A stretch of 64,000 nt of DNA from Kryptolebias marmoratus (Eukaryota > Chordata > Actinopteri > Cyprinodontiformes > Rivulidae), in the NCBI RefSeq assembly GCF_001649575.2, contig NC_051450.1:13275717-13339716 (forward strand), written 5' to 3'. A program made the translations under genes and the position numbers. Below, in pieces: positions 38,901-49,600 of this stretch. Under the pieces are notes generated by a model. It was not told where the DNA came from, made no database searches, and worked only from the letters and a program-made list of their open reading frames with translations. The first letter of the stretch is position 1. Every line of letters starts with the position of its first letter.

Positions 38901-39605
38901 AAGAACCCACTGCTCCCTCTTCAATCCCATCCACTGTAACAGATTTAATGCTCTCCACAGATTCTTGTGTTCTGCTTATTCTTTTCCATCCTGGCGTAGG
39001 GGCTCTCCTTGGGGACACCACAGCTGTGTGGTTTTTCATATTATTTTCTTCATGACAACTTTCACGGAAAGCTTCATTGCCCAACAATGGCGGATCATCG
39101 TCATTGTCATCTTTAGGTCTGTCCTTGTTGATGATGTTCATGGAAGCAACAGAACTTTGTGAATTGTGGGAGTTTGATTTGTTTGAGTTAATCTCCTGCT
39201 CTTCCTCAAGCTCTGGTAAACAGGCATTAGGCTGGTCAGCTGCAGCTGAGCGGGTGAGGGTGGTGGTCCACTGCACCGTTTCTTCTTCCTTAATTGTCAG
39301 CCGCACCTTCATCTCCACTGTCATGCTGCCATCCCGATTCACCCGAAAGGACTTCTCGATGTTGTCATCATTGGATAGAGAGCAGTCCTGCACCTCAGCT
39401 CCATCAGCAGGACAGGGATCACCTTCTGTTTCCGCTGCAGATTCCAGTATGCAATTTGAGTCCAACTCCACAGAGTTAGTGAGGTTACTGGGCAGGTCGC
39501 ACGAACTCTCCACAATGCTGTTATGAATCTGATGAAGCATGTACCTCTCAGAAGATGCAGAGAAATTTCTTGACTTTAAAGAATATGCTGGTGACTTCTT
39601 TTTGG
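32995..39605 (-). other. rp1: RP1 large terminal coding exon
   Basis: A 6.6 kb exon with acceptor ctgaaaag at 39613-39606 and a TGA stop at 32997-32995, matching the single large last exon of mammalian RP1. The two bases after the acceptor complete a Ser codon from the previous exon. Residues 266-287 lie upstream of the first in-frame ATG of the exon (39540), so an annotation starting there would be truncated. The 33800-35100 part codes several acidic SSEEE-type clusters. Confidence 0.9.
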
Positions 39606-41238
39606 CTTTTCAGTCGTCGAAAAGATCCAAAAACGTTCAGGTAAAGTTGGAAAATCAAGATGAAAGGTCCAAAGATTTCAGGAAGATTGACAAGAATCCA
39701 AGAGAAGCATGAAGGAAGAAGAAAAAAGAAATAAGAAAAGTTAAAATGAATGAATGACCGCTCATCAGGAACATTAGCCAGCAGCCCTGTGGAGCTCGCA
39801 TGTAGGTCATCGACAGTATTACGTATGATATTATCACCTCAGCACTTTCCCAAGCTTTATCCTTTCAGAGCAGGTAGATTATTGCAGACACATCATATGT
39901 GTCATAGACATAAAAGTCCATCAGACTGACACACTTCTTCAAAATGTATTCTTAAAATTCTCTCATTAACTACATAACACAGTATGGTTGCTTACAGATG
40001 AATTTCTCTTTAAACTTACAGTTTAAAGCCTTTTGTCTTCTGAAAGCCCTTTGGTTTGTATGCCACCTCGTTGGAGCTGGAGATTTCTGTACGCTGTATA
40101 TCGCAGGCCTGAAAGACTCTCTGCCTACAGCCACCACAGTCCCAGAACACAAAATCAAACCTGGAAGGCCATCAACCTGAAGCACACAGAAAATAAACAA
40201 ATGAGTCATTCTTAAATAGCTACACAATGACTATTTCCTTTCATTAAAATTATCAGAACTTTCAGAACTGTAAGGTTACAACTTCATTGTATTCTTTGTC
40301 AAAATGGTATCTTGCAAACAAACTAGGAATTTATTAATCGATTCATGGCCTAAAGCTTTACAGCGTAGTATTTCAGGATGTCTTTTTTGGCATTAGGCGA
40401 GTTGGTAAATGAGCTTATCACTTTCTTTCCTTGTGTGACCGCCATTTCATGCCAGGTTTGGGTTCATGTAAGTTCTTTAGGGTCAGCATTGTTTTGTTAG
40501 CACGAAAGGTCTTTGTGAATATATTAGGATGTTTCTACTTTATATTTTTTCTTTCAATGACTTGTTTGAATGTGTTGTACCGAGAGATAAAACACTTACA
40601 CGTCTGCCATCCGGTGTGTGTAGTTTATTCACGTGAAACTGCATCAGTTCTGAGATATAGTTCAGGATAGACTCATAACTAGGTGTAGTCTTTTTGTGAA
40701 GCACCACAGTGTGCTTTACAGAAGGGTCTCCGTTGCGAAAAACCACAAGTTTCTTTGGCGTGCGTATGACGATCGGCTCATGCCTGTTGATGTTTTTCCT
40801 GCCTGGAAAAAGCTGCCCAGTCCTGCGGCGAGAACTAACAGGTCTAGTGTGGTACCAAGGTGGCAGCTTCCTTCGAGCCAGGGCCAGATCGAAGGGTTTG
40901 ACTTTATGGCTGTCAGAGCAAATGTAAGATTTCCCATCTTCAAGTTCATCCAAAGTGCGGATGCCATGAACGCCTCGAGGAGTTGTGATGTTCCGCACCC
41001 CAAATGGCAGGGGAACCTTTTTAGATAGACCGTCCAAGAGCGCTTCGAAGGTTTTAAAGGTCCGGTGGTTGATGACCATACGCAGGCCATTGTACTGAGG
41101 ATCTCCACTTTTGTAGAAGCAGACTCGCTTTGACAGGATGGGGTTGATAACGCTTGGGTGGCGGATGGTGTCCAATGTGTACCCACTCCCCGATGACTGG
41201 TCAGGGAGGGTTCTTTGAAACCCTGTTTCATTCATCAT
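32995..41238 (-). CDS. rp1: RP1, photoreceptor axoneme-associated doublecortin protein
   Basis: RP1 is a microtubule-associated protein of the photoreceptor ciliary axoneme, needed for outer-segment disc alignment; human variants cause retinitis pigmentosa. Coding exons on the minus strand: 41238-40600 (213 codons), 40176-40020, 39605-32995; phases agree. The first two ATGs are adjacent, just after an acceptor at 41250-41249. The product is 2468 residues. DCX1 spans about 37-118 (KRVCFYKSGDPQY, VPLPFGVRNITTPRG). DCX2 spans about 160-238 (KLVVFRNGDP, CSGTVVAVGRESFRP) and is split by the first coding intron. A conserved segment near 348-380 (DGSMTVEMKVR, KEEETVQWTTT) matches RP1 rather than RP1L1. 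The rest is long, acidic and probably disordered. The protein ends at CGAHCPIL, about 280 residues before the human end. Adjacency to SOX17 supports RP1. RP1L1 is the main alternative. Confidence 0.93.
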
Positions 41239-41248
41239 CAGTGACTGA

Positions 41249-41520
41249 CTGCAAATAGGGGGAAAAAAGAAGTAAATGATCAGATATTTAGCAAGAAAAA
41301 CAATCTTTTCTTTTGTCTCATTTGCTGCTTTTTCTTCCAACTCTAAGGTTCTCATTGTAAACATTAGAAATGTCCCCGGCTCCCCCACTTCCTGAGCCAC
41401 TGCAATAAACCCAACTGTGAAGAATGGAAGACTGACAGTCCTCTGTCTATAAAGCAGCTTTCCTTGTGCAAACAAGCAACCACTGACCTTTTCTTTGACC
41501 TTTTTTACGACCCAAACTGT
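41249..41520 (-). other. RP1 intron upstream of the start exon
   Basis: The pyrimidine-rich tract and gcag acceptor just before the RP1 start exon imply at least one upstream non-coding exon. I could not place it. The reading frame that continues upstream to 41475 passes through this acceptor and is not coding. Confidence 0.6.
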
Positions 41521-41715
41521 TTGTGCCTGTGTGTTCGTTTGTCTATCGTGTTATTAAATGTCTCATGAACCACTGAACAGGTTTTAATAAAACTCTCAGA
41601 AAGTAATCATTGGATGTACAACTACAACTGATTAACTTTTGGAGCGATCCAATTCAAGGTGGTCGCCACAGCTAATTGACCTTAACCAACACCAACACAT
41701 GTTGCTATTCATATT
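41521..41715 (+). repeat. Interspersed repeat family R, copy 3
   Basis: Shares tctcatgaaccactgaacag, aactctcagaaag, taatcattggatgta, ctgattaacttttggag, ccaattcaag and cgccacagctaattgacctt with the other copies. Same + orientation as the others. Confidence 0.8.
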
Positions 41716-42971
41716 GAATTATTCACACTTCTTGGCCTCCTGTTGTCTTTGTTTTAGTTGAAAATATGGTGTGTGAAAATTATTTTTTCATTCAGAAAAT
41801 GGTGTAACATTTTCTGAAAAACAATATACTTTGGGGAACTAGTGTGTTATTTTGTGATTAAAAAAGAATGATAGTTTACAGGCTAGCACTAAAACAACAT
41901 GACACTAAGTTCAAGGCAGCCTAAATAAACCTTGCATAAACCACTGAATGACGTCTGGCTAACATATGTTGTTTACTCTGTTAGACGGTGGCCATCAGGT
42001 AATACAACCTACCATCTGCAAAACTGGCCAGGAGAATGTCATGTTGGTCTAGATATCAGCTAAAAACTGTGTATGAAAAGCTTTTTTTGTTATTTCATTA
42101 ACACTTTTCATTTAATTTTTATAAGTTCTGTAAGTTTAAACACTTATTTCGAAATTTCCTTTAGGTTTAAAAATTTAGCAGTAGCAATATTAGTTTTACA
42201 TAGAAGTTGTAATTTAGGTTTAGTTACATTTTCAGTTCTAATTTCTTATAGTAAAACTGGAACATATCAGACAATAAAAATATACCACATTGTGTATGAA
42301 GATGTAAATAAATCAAACAAATTTAAGCTTCAAAACAAATGTAAAATTTCAGTATTTCAAAATAAACTCACCTCTGTTTGCATTGTAAAAATCCCAAATG
42401 TTTTTAAGAAGATCCATGAAACTTTATCTCGTGCTCTAAGGCACGGCTGCTGTTGAGCTAACTGCACAGTAAGAGTTTATTTCAGGAGACACCATCATTG
42501 GTAATTTGCTTAATCTTTGCTCAGAGTTAATCTCCACTGCAGGTGCAAAGCTTGAAAATCCTCTTCAGGAAGGTGTGTCACACAGATGTATATAGAGCTA
42601 TCACAACAGACTGAAGAGGAGGTCCAAAAACCTCAGAGAAATATATTCGTATTGGTTTAAATTGACTTGTAAGACATGCATATAAGCACATTTATGTGAA
42701 AATGTGCTGCCAATGACAAAGAAAAATCATGCAAAAAATTTTAAATGCTTTGAGCCAATATCTTTTTGGAAAACTGACTTTTCTTGAAGTAAAAACAAGA
42801 ACATATGTAAACAGGATGTGAAAAAGGGTTTCTGAACAGCAGGTGGTTGGCGTCTGCTTGAAATATTCAAACAGGTTTGTAATCTTATTAAGGGCCTATT
42901 TAGGTAATTAGGATTAAGGTGCTCTCAATTCTTGGGACCCTCTAAAAAGAATGAAGTCATTCAGCTGCTTG
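41716..42971. other. RP1 upstream region, no gene seen
   Basis: AT-rich sequence. An open frame at 42073-42456 (127 aa) has the composition of non-coding AT-rich DNA and no similarity that I recognise. Confidence 0.5.
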
Positions 42972-43610
42972 TCTTAAAGGTATAGTTCAGACTTTTTAAA
43001 CTGAGGTTCTGTGGAAAGGGTATGAACAGTTAACATCTTACCTGCTGCAGATACCTCTTTGAAGAGCTTCAGCTTTGAGAAACAGAGTTAAATTTTGACA
43101 AAATTGACGAGCTAATAGCTCCTCAACACAGGATCAAAACCAAAGTGGATTGCTGCCATCTTTAAACTCCTACAAATTATATTTTAAAAACCTTTATACT
43201 GTTATCATGGTCACAATACAAATATTCTTTCAGGAATATTATGATTTTCCTGATGGAAGTTCTCCAGGCTGCCTCAGAAGTGCTACAGCCAGCTGCTGCC
43301 ACTATGTGTGCTTGCAAATAATTGTAAAATTCTATGTAAATAACCATGCATTGTGAAGCTTATGACAGTGTTAGGGTTTAAAAAATAACTTTCACATCAA
43401 CCATAATGAGATGTTTACGATTGAAATTGTTAGAAGACAGCATCCACTCTGGTTTTGACCCCACTCAAACTAGCCGTTAGTTCGTCAGAATTAAACCCTC
43501 TTTCTCTAAACTGAGATCGTTCAAAGAGCTATCTACACCAGGTGAGATATTAATTGTTCATAACCTTTGTCACTGAACCACACTTCAAGTACTCTGAACT
43601 ATAGCTTTAA
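42972..43610. mobile_element. Foldback-type element with long (about 180 bp) inverted repeats
   Basis: The left arm starts aaaggtatagttcagac (about 42975). The right arm, read in reverse complement from about 43608, starts aaagctatagttcagag. The match continues inward over about 170 bp with shared phrases: ggttatgaacaattaatatc, cacctg, tgtagata, ctctttga, gagaaa, and aaaaccaaagtgga against aaaaccagagtgga. The interior of about 280 bp has no transposase. This is a non-autonomous DNA element of a family unknown to me. A partial relative lies at 58225-58380. Confidence 0.78.
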
Positions 43611-45980
43611 AAAATATTAAATAAAACTTTCAAAACTTGATTTATTTTAGATCGGTTTCTCTCAAGCTGAGTGATGTGAGGACACAAGTTGCATGACTAT
43701 AAAGAAAGTTTAAAAAAAAACAGATGAATGCTCTTATAATAGCAAATGCAGACTTTTAGAGTCTACACAAAAATACACACGTAACAACACTGTGCTTGTT
43801 CTAGAAGCACAATTAAGTTTAGAAGGGTGGTGGATACTATTAGATTAGATGTACCGTAATACCGGGGGTTATTAGCTGGTCATGTATATCCTTAACTGTG
43901 AACTACCAAGAGTTGCATAACAGTTACTAAAACTAAACTGAACTGAGTCTATTTCTGTACTGAAAGAGATTAGTGTACAAGGGATGACTTCATTCCACAG
44001 TAAACCTGGGGCTGATCTGAAGGAATCAAAGGCATTTACGAAAGTTATCAAATGTCCGCTCAGCATGAAAGGATAAAGTGATTCCACTCTGTCTTAGTGT
44101 TTAGTTTACTGCTGTAAAAATATCCCAGGTGTATACGAAACAGACGATATGTGCTGTAGGAAAGAATTCCTGCTGAGCCCGAGCAGACAGACATCCAGGA
44201 ATGCCACAGGAGACTCCCATGAGCTGAGTCCACTTTCTGCTCCCAAAACAACAACAAGCACAAAAATGTGAAAAATCCTGCAAAGGAAGCTGAGGGGGGA
44301 ACAATGGAGGAAGCGTTAAGCGTAAACAGGTAGGCCTGAAGCCTGCATGCCCCTCATTCCAGCCCTCCACTGCAGAGATAAGAAATGTTGGAAGCGACAG
44401 GGTAAAAGTGACTGGACATGCTGATAGAGCAGCACAATTCCTGCCAAACATACCTGGATCTGACTGAAAATAGGACTGAACCTCTGCACTCATGGCAGGT
44501 AGTGGCAACAAACGTGAGGAGCTCCATTTGTCTTATAACCTTTCACGTCACATTCATAACAAACCAGCTGGTGACATGAATACTTTTATTCCTCTTTCTC
44601 GATTACAAGTGAAATCACATGCTGCCGCGGCGGAGAGATCTGTCCCGGCGTTCCGCTTCTTTTGCCACTTCAGCCACGCTCTATTTTTAAGCTCTTGGAC
44701 CTATACTGCAACTAATTGGCGCCATGATAGATTCAAACCTATGCTGTTAATGGGAAAAAATGTGTGATATGTTTTGGCCCTTGTTCCCGTTCTATATTTG
44801 GCCCCGTGTCCTCTGTGCAGCTGCTCCTCCAGATCTGTCTCCCTGTTTTCCCGGCTAGCACCTCTCTCTTCAGCCTGCACGTATTGTCTCGGTTCAAGAG
44901 GCAGAGTCTTCAGTATCTGCTGCCTAAAGTGCACAAAGACATTTGGAGGCATGTTGAAAATAAAAGTTTTGCTTTGATGTGTAACCACCCTTTAGCCTTC
45001 GTTGTGCTGTAAAAAATAGAATAGCTGGCTCAGTTTTAGCCCTGAAAAAAATGGTTAAAATTCCTTCCACTGCAGCTGGTATGAATTAAATTAGAAGTGA
45101 TACTGTGACAAAAATGTTTTTTTGAAACTGCCTTTAATTAAAAGATAGGCAGCGGATCCTATGAATGTAATCTCCCTTCAACTTTGAGCTACAAATCATG
45201 TTTGCACTTCAACGTTTTATTTTTTTTTATTATTATGCTCAAAAATGTTGATGAATTCCACTTTTCCTTTAGGATAGGTTTTGCAGGAACAAAAACAATG
45301 AAGCTTTGGGCCAAGCTGAGACAAAAGTATGCTTACTGCTCAAAATTCCATTCAAGTTAGACAATGTTCAGTCTTTTTTTCCCAGATTAATATCCAGTGG
45401 AATTCCCAGGTTTTGAATGAAACTTTGCCAAACAGGACTCCTAAGGTCACAGGACCAACCATCCACTCCCCTCCAAAACTCCTCACGCAGCAGTGAGAGG
45501 TCCCCACCCCATCCATTTTGAGCTCTGTGTATCAGCTGTGCCAAGCTTTTAATCTGCCTGGTGACATCCCAGTGTTTCCTGCATAGGACGGAGGGAGAGA
45601 TAAGCACACTCCTCTGTGCAGTAAATCACTCCACACTCCCACTCCTACACTCATATCACCATTATTCAATTAGGCTGCACTCAGATTCACCATCATTTCT
45701 GTTAATTATGATCATCGGCTTGGAAGGTATTTGTAAATTATTTTTGTGGTATTATTTTTTTTTCCTTTTTAGTATCCATATAACATTTTTTTTTACTGAC
45801 AAACAAAAATATTTATGAGTTGTATTATTTATGACCACAAGTTGCTCAGGTCCTGTGTCTGCAGTATAAGCTTAAATCATTACCCCTCCACCACCGTGCC
45901 TAGCAGTTGGTATTTGTGTTTGTGCTGATATGCAAAGGACATTGTTGTTCAGGGAGTTCCTTCAGCTACAACTTTGAAAA
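43611..45980. other. Intergenic sequence between RP1 and SOX17, part 1
   Basis: No gene recognised. A GC-richer, less repetitive patch spans about 44480-44980. Overlapping open frames there (44492-44767, 44764-45012) lack splice context or family similarity. Another GC-richer patch is at 45380-45660. Confidence 0.5.
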
Positions 45981-45984
45981 CCTA

Positions 45985-46640
45985 AGTAATGCTGCAATAT
46001 TCTTTTTAAAGTGAAGAGGTATTCTCCTGGCAAACATCACTTGTTCAGTTTTTTTCTATTTGCGGTGTCATGAACTTTAACACTGAAGCTGCTGTATGAG
46101 GCCTGTAAAATCTAAGATGGAGCTTTTGGGTTTTTTGCAGTTTCTCTGAGTATTGCACTGTCTGACCTTGGGGTGAATTTGCTGGGACATCTGCTGTTAG
46201 GAAGATTGACAGTTGTCTAAAATATTTTCCACCTTTGAATACTCTTTCTCACACTAGAATGATGGAGTCTAGGTTGTTTGGAAATGACCTTTAACCTTTT
46301 CCCAAATTGATGGGTAGCAAGTAAGTGCCTCTCCAAGGTCATTGCTGATGTCTTTCCTCCTTGGCATTGTTATCACACATCTGTATGCTCCAGACCAGCA
46401 AACTGCTAAAACCTCCTCCTTTTTAGAGGTGGTTTACTGATGCATTTGACCAGCAGCACCTGACTCTACTTTTCTTCTTCAATCATATGGAAGCAGCAAG
46501 GGTAGACTCAGTTTTTCATGCACAGTTTGGCTTAATGTTTGATTAATAAATAATGACATGTTGGAATCTGGAATAATTTTAGTGTGTATGATAATCAACA
46601 CCATAAAGACTTTAAAGTTATTGATAAAATCTTTATAAAT
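45985..46640 (-). mobile_element. Tc1/mariner transposon remnant, 5' half
   Basis: On the minus strand the sequence from 46367 reads like the start of a fish Tc1-like transposase: ATGCCAAGGAGGAAAGACAT, then aatttgggaaaagg, ccatcattctagtgtgagaa and ccaaggtcagac. Frameshifts and internal stops break the frame. The part to the right (46368-46640) matches the 5' flank of such elements (cagcagcacctgactctact, atggaagcagcaaggg, ataaataatgacatg). The C-terminal half is missing. It is a dead copy. Confidence 0.85.
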
Positions 46641-49600
46641 TGTTACAGATTTTTGCCCAATCAAATTAGATTTAATAATTTTACTGACTGAGCTAGTGAA
46701 CTGATAAAGTCAAGTTTCTGATAATTATTTGTGCCCATTTCTTTGGTAATATCTATGTCCTTTTTCTGTGAGGTTAAATGGCTACACTGTTCAAAATAAG
46801 CTTATTTATTCAGAAGCTTTTGGAGAGGTACACGCTGGAAATGTTGTTTTTTTTTTAAGTAGAATAAATGAGATTGCAAAATATTCAGGATGTCATTGTA
46901 TCCTCTGTGTTTGGTGACTGTGATGATACAGTTTATCAGCAACCAAGCCTCTCATCACAAACGTAACATGCAGAGAATGTGGACTATTATTCTCTGGGGG
47001 ACGGTGGCAGGCAGGGTCCTCCTCATCAAGAGGCTCAATACCATCACTCTGTTAGCTTTGGACGGGCCGTGGCTGAGGGCCAGCTTGCTGACGGGACAAC
47101 ATGGCTACACGCGACCCAGATAGCAGCCCGGGGTGAGGAGTGATTTATCCGTCGGTGCTTGCATCAGACAACCTTCCTCTGATTAAGGGTCAGTCACTGA
47201 GAGACAGAGCTGAGAGGAGAGGTCGAGACAAGCAGCCTCTGTGTGTGAGACACCGGCATCCTGACTGACGCTCAAATGAACTTTCCAGACTCTTCAAACA
47301 GCACATTCACTGAGCTGTACACCAACAATAGCCACACATACTATTACTAATACACAAACTTGCTCATAGTCATTTTGTTTCTGCCCCTTCTCATTAATTT
47401 ACACATGCTGGCTGACCTACACACACTTAAATACACACACACCAAAGCCAAGATAAAGACTTACTGAGCTGGCCTTGACTTTGTCTGAACCTGACAACTA
47501 AAGGATGTGGTAGATCTGAGTCGCCCACTGTTTGACTTGTCTCTGAGGGCTCTTAAAGATCAGCGTTCCTAATGTTCAGGGTTCACAAACAGGTTACTGC
47601 CTCCATCCATTTTTTAGTGGAAATGGTGTCTATTGTAAGCATGAAAGGGAATTCTGAAAGGGTGAAAAATACCCGTTTCGCTTTATCGTGGACTCAAGTT
47701 TCCTGAGTTTCTCTAATCAGTTTGGTTTCTTTTGTCTTCTTTTGTTATGTTTCAAATTTAAAAAATGCTTTTTCTTTTGTCTGACTTAAATCATTCTTTA
47801 GTAAACTCCGTGGTGGAACAAAAAACTGTGAAACTTTTGACCCCTTTTTAAAATCCCCAAATCCCAAATTTAGAAATTAAATTTTATTTATCTTCCGTAT
47901 TTTTATGAGATTGCAAATAAAATTGAAAATTGAATTTTTAACTAATGTTCAGTGTCTTTCTCCATTTATTTTATGCTTGAATTGTTTGACTAAAGAAGTT
48001 AGGTTAACAAAGTTTAGACCTGAAATATAGAAAAGCTGACACTGGTTTTTCTACTCCTTTTGTGAACAATACACAGACTGACTGTTGTTTAAAGGGAGAT
48101 ATCAGGATTTGCATGTTTAACATCTGGACTTTGAAAGATTTTTCATACAAAAACTGGACAGATAGCAGCAGCTGAGGCAAACTGAAAATGGTTATCAGCT
48201 CCAGATTGAAATCCGAACAATGCTCCTTACAACAATCCTCTGGATGTCCACAGTTCTACAGCTTCAACCTACATCTGATTTCTCTACAATAGTCAAGGAA
48301 ATCAAACAAAACCAGGAAAGGATGATGTCATTTGTAAAAATTATTCAGCATGGATAAATGCCACATTTCCATCGGCTATTAGCAGATTTCTGTTCATGGC
48401 AGTACATCCAGATGGGCTGCAGTCTTTGGAGAAAAAAATAGAGTGTGATGCCATTTTTACAGCTATGGATTAAAGTTAATTCAACTTTTAGCTGCATAAT
48501 ACAATGTGCTGAAACCGTGATATGTCTTCTAACATTTGCAGCAAGATAGTGCCTCCCTTTAAAACCATGTTTGTAGCATAAACAACAAACAATAAACAGT
48601 ATTTAGCAAAACAGGACAGTATTAACTGCAGCTTAAAATGCCGTGCTGTGCGTCACCATGGCAGGATTTATGGCGGGGATTACCAACTCACCTGTATCCA
48701 TTCGGGCTCCCTGCTGGCTCACGTGCTCTTGCTTTTTCATGCTGAATGGCTTCGAGGGTCACACCATGCTCTGTCAAAGTTAGGACTCACAATGCGAGCA
48801 ATGTGTGTGTGTTTTTTTTGTTTTGTTTTTTTTGCGCTCACACTTGAATAACTTCATGTGACTAAAGCACACCGCAGTTCACATTATGAAACCTTTTATT
48901 TGTCGTGACACTGCCGTCCCTGGGCATCAGCATTGTTCTTATTTTCTGATGTTTTTCTTCACTGAGAAAAGGTTGTTTAATCTCTGTTTGCAATTCTCAA
49001 GAAATATGGTTATGTAATAAATCAAGAAAGGTTTTCTCATTAAAATAATAAATACTTTGCCATATGTACAAGTTTAACGAGCATGTAATAAAATCAAATC
49101 AAACTAATCTTTGACATCTTTGTCCTTTGTTAGGGTTTTACACAAAAACTACTGATGCTTTTAAGCATGCATTAGCATCTATTATTTTAATTAGAGAGAT
49201 ACAACCTTAATAGAATTATATACTGTCACATAATTTGCTACTTTATTGCGCAAATAGATTGAAAATAATAATAATAAAAAGAATGCATGTTCAGTTATTT
49301 AGCCAGCTGTTTTAGCCACCAGTTTTGTTTTACTTTTGCACACAGGGTGAAATTCATGGAGTCCTGTGCACAGCTGACCCCTGGTGGTGACAACTAACAT
49401 CACAGCTGAGCCTTCAAAGCCTCCTGAAGCCCCTTTTAATAACATTTCAATAGAGATAACAAAGAAGACATTCCCATTTACAGTTTTTTTTTCCACACAT
49501 AAACATTCTCTGAGTACGACTGTGTTGTGTTCAGTGATTACTGACAGAATTAACCTGGCCCAAACTGGAGGAAACAGGACCTGCAGATGGAGGAACTCAC

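Noticed and set aside
39077..39526. 149-codon plus-strand frame opposite RP1
   Set aside because: Antisense shadow of the RP1 exon, with no family similarity. The same applies to the other frames opposite the ESCO1 and RP1 exons.
32995..41238. RP1L1 as the identity of the doublecortin gene
   Set aside because: The DGSMTVEMKVR...EEETVQWTTT segment and the SOX17 neighbour match RP1, and the DCX1 wording is nearer RP1.
41251..41475. N-terminal extension of RP1 upstream of the double ATG
   Set aside because: A polypyrimidine tract and gcag acceptor at 41249 show this is intron. The frame there resembles no RP1 protein.
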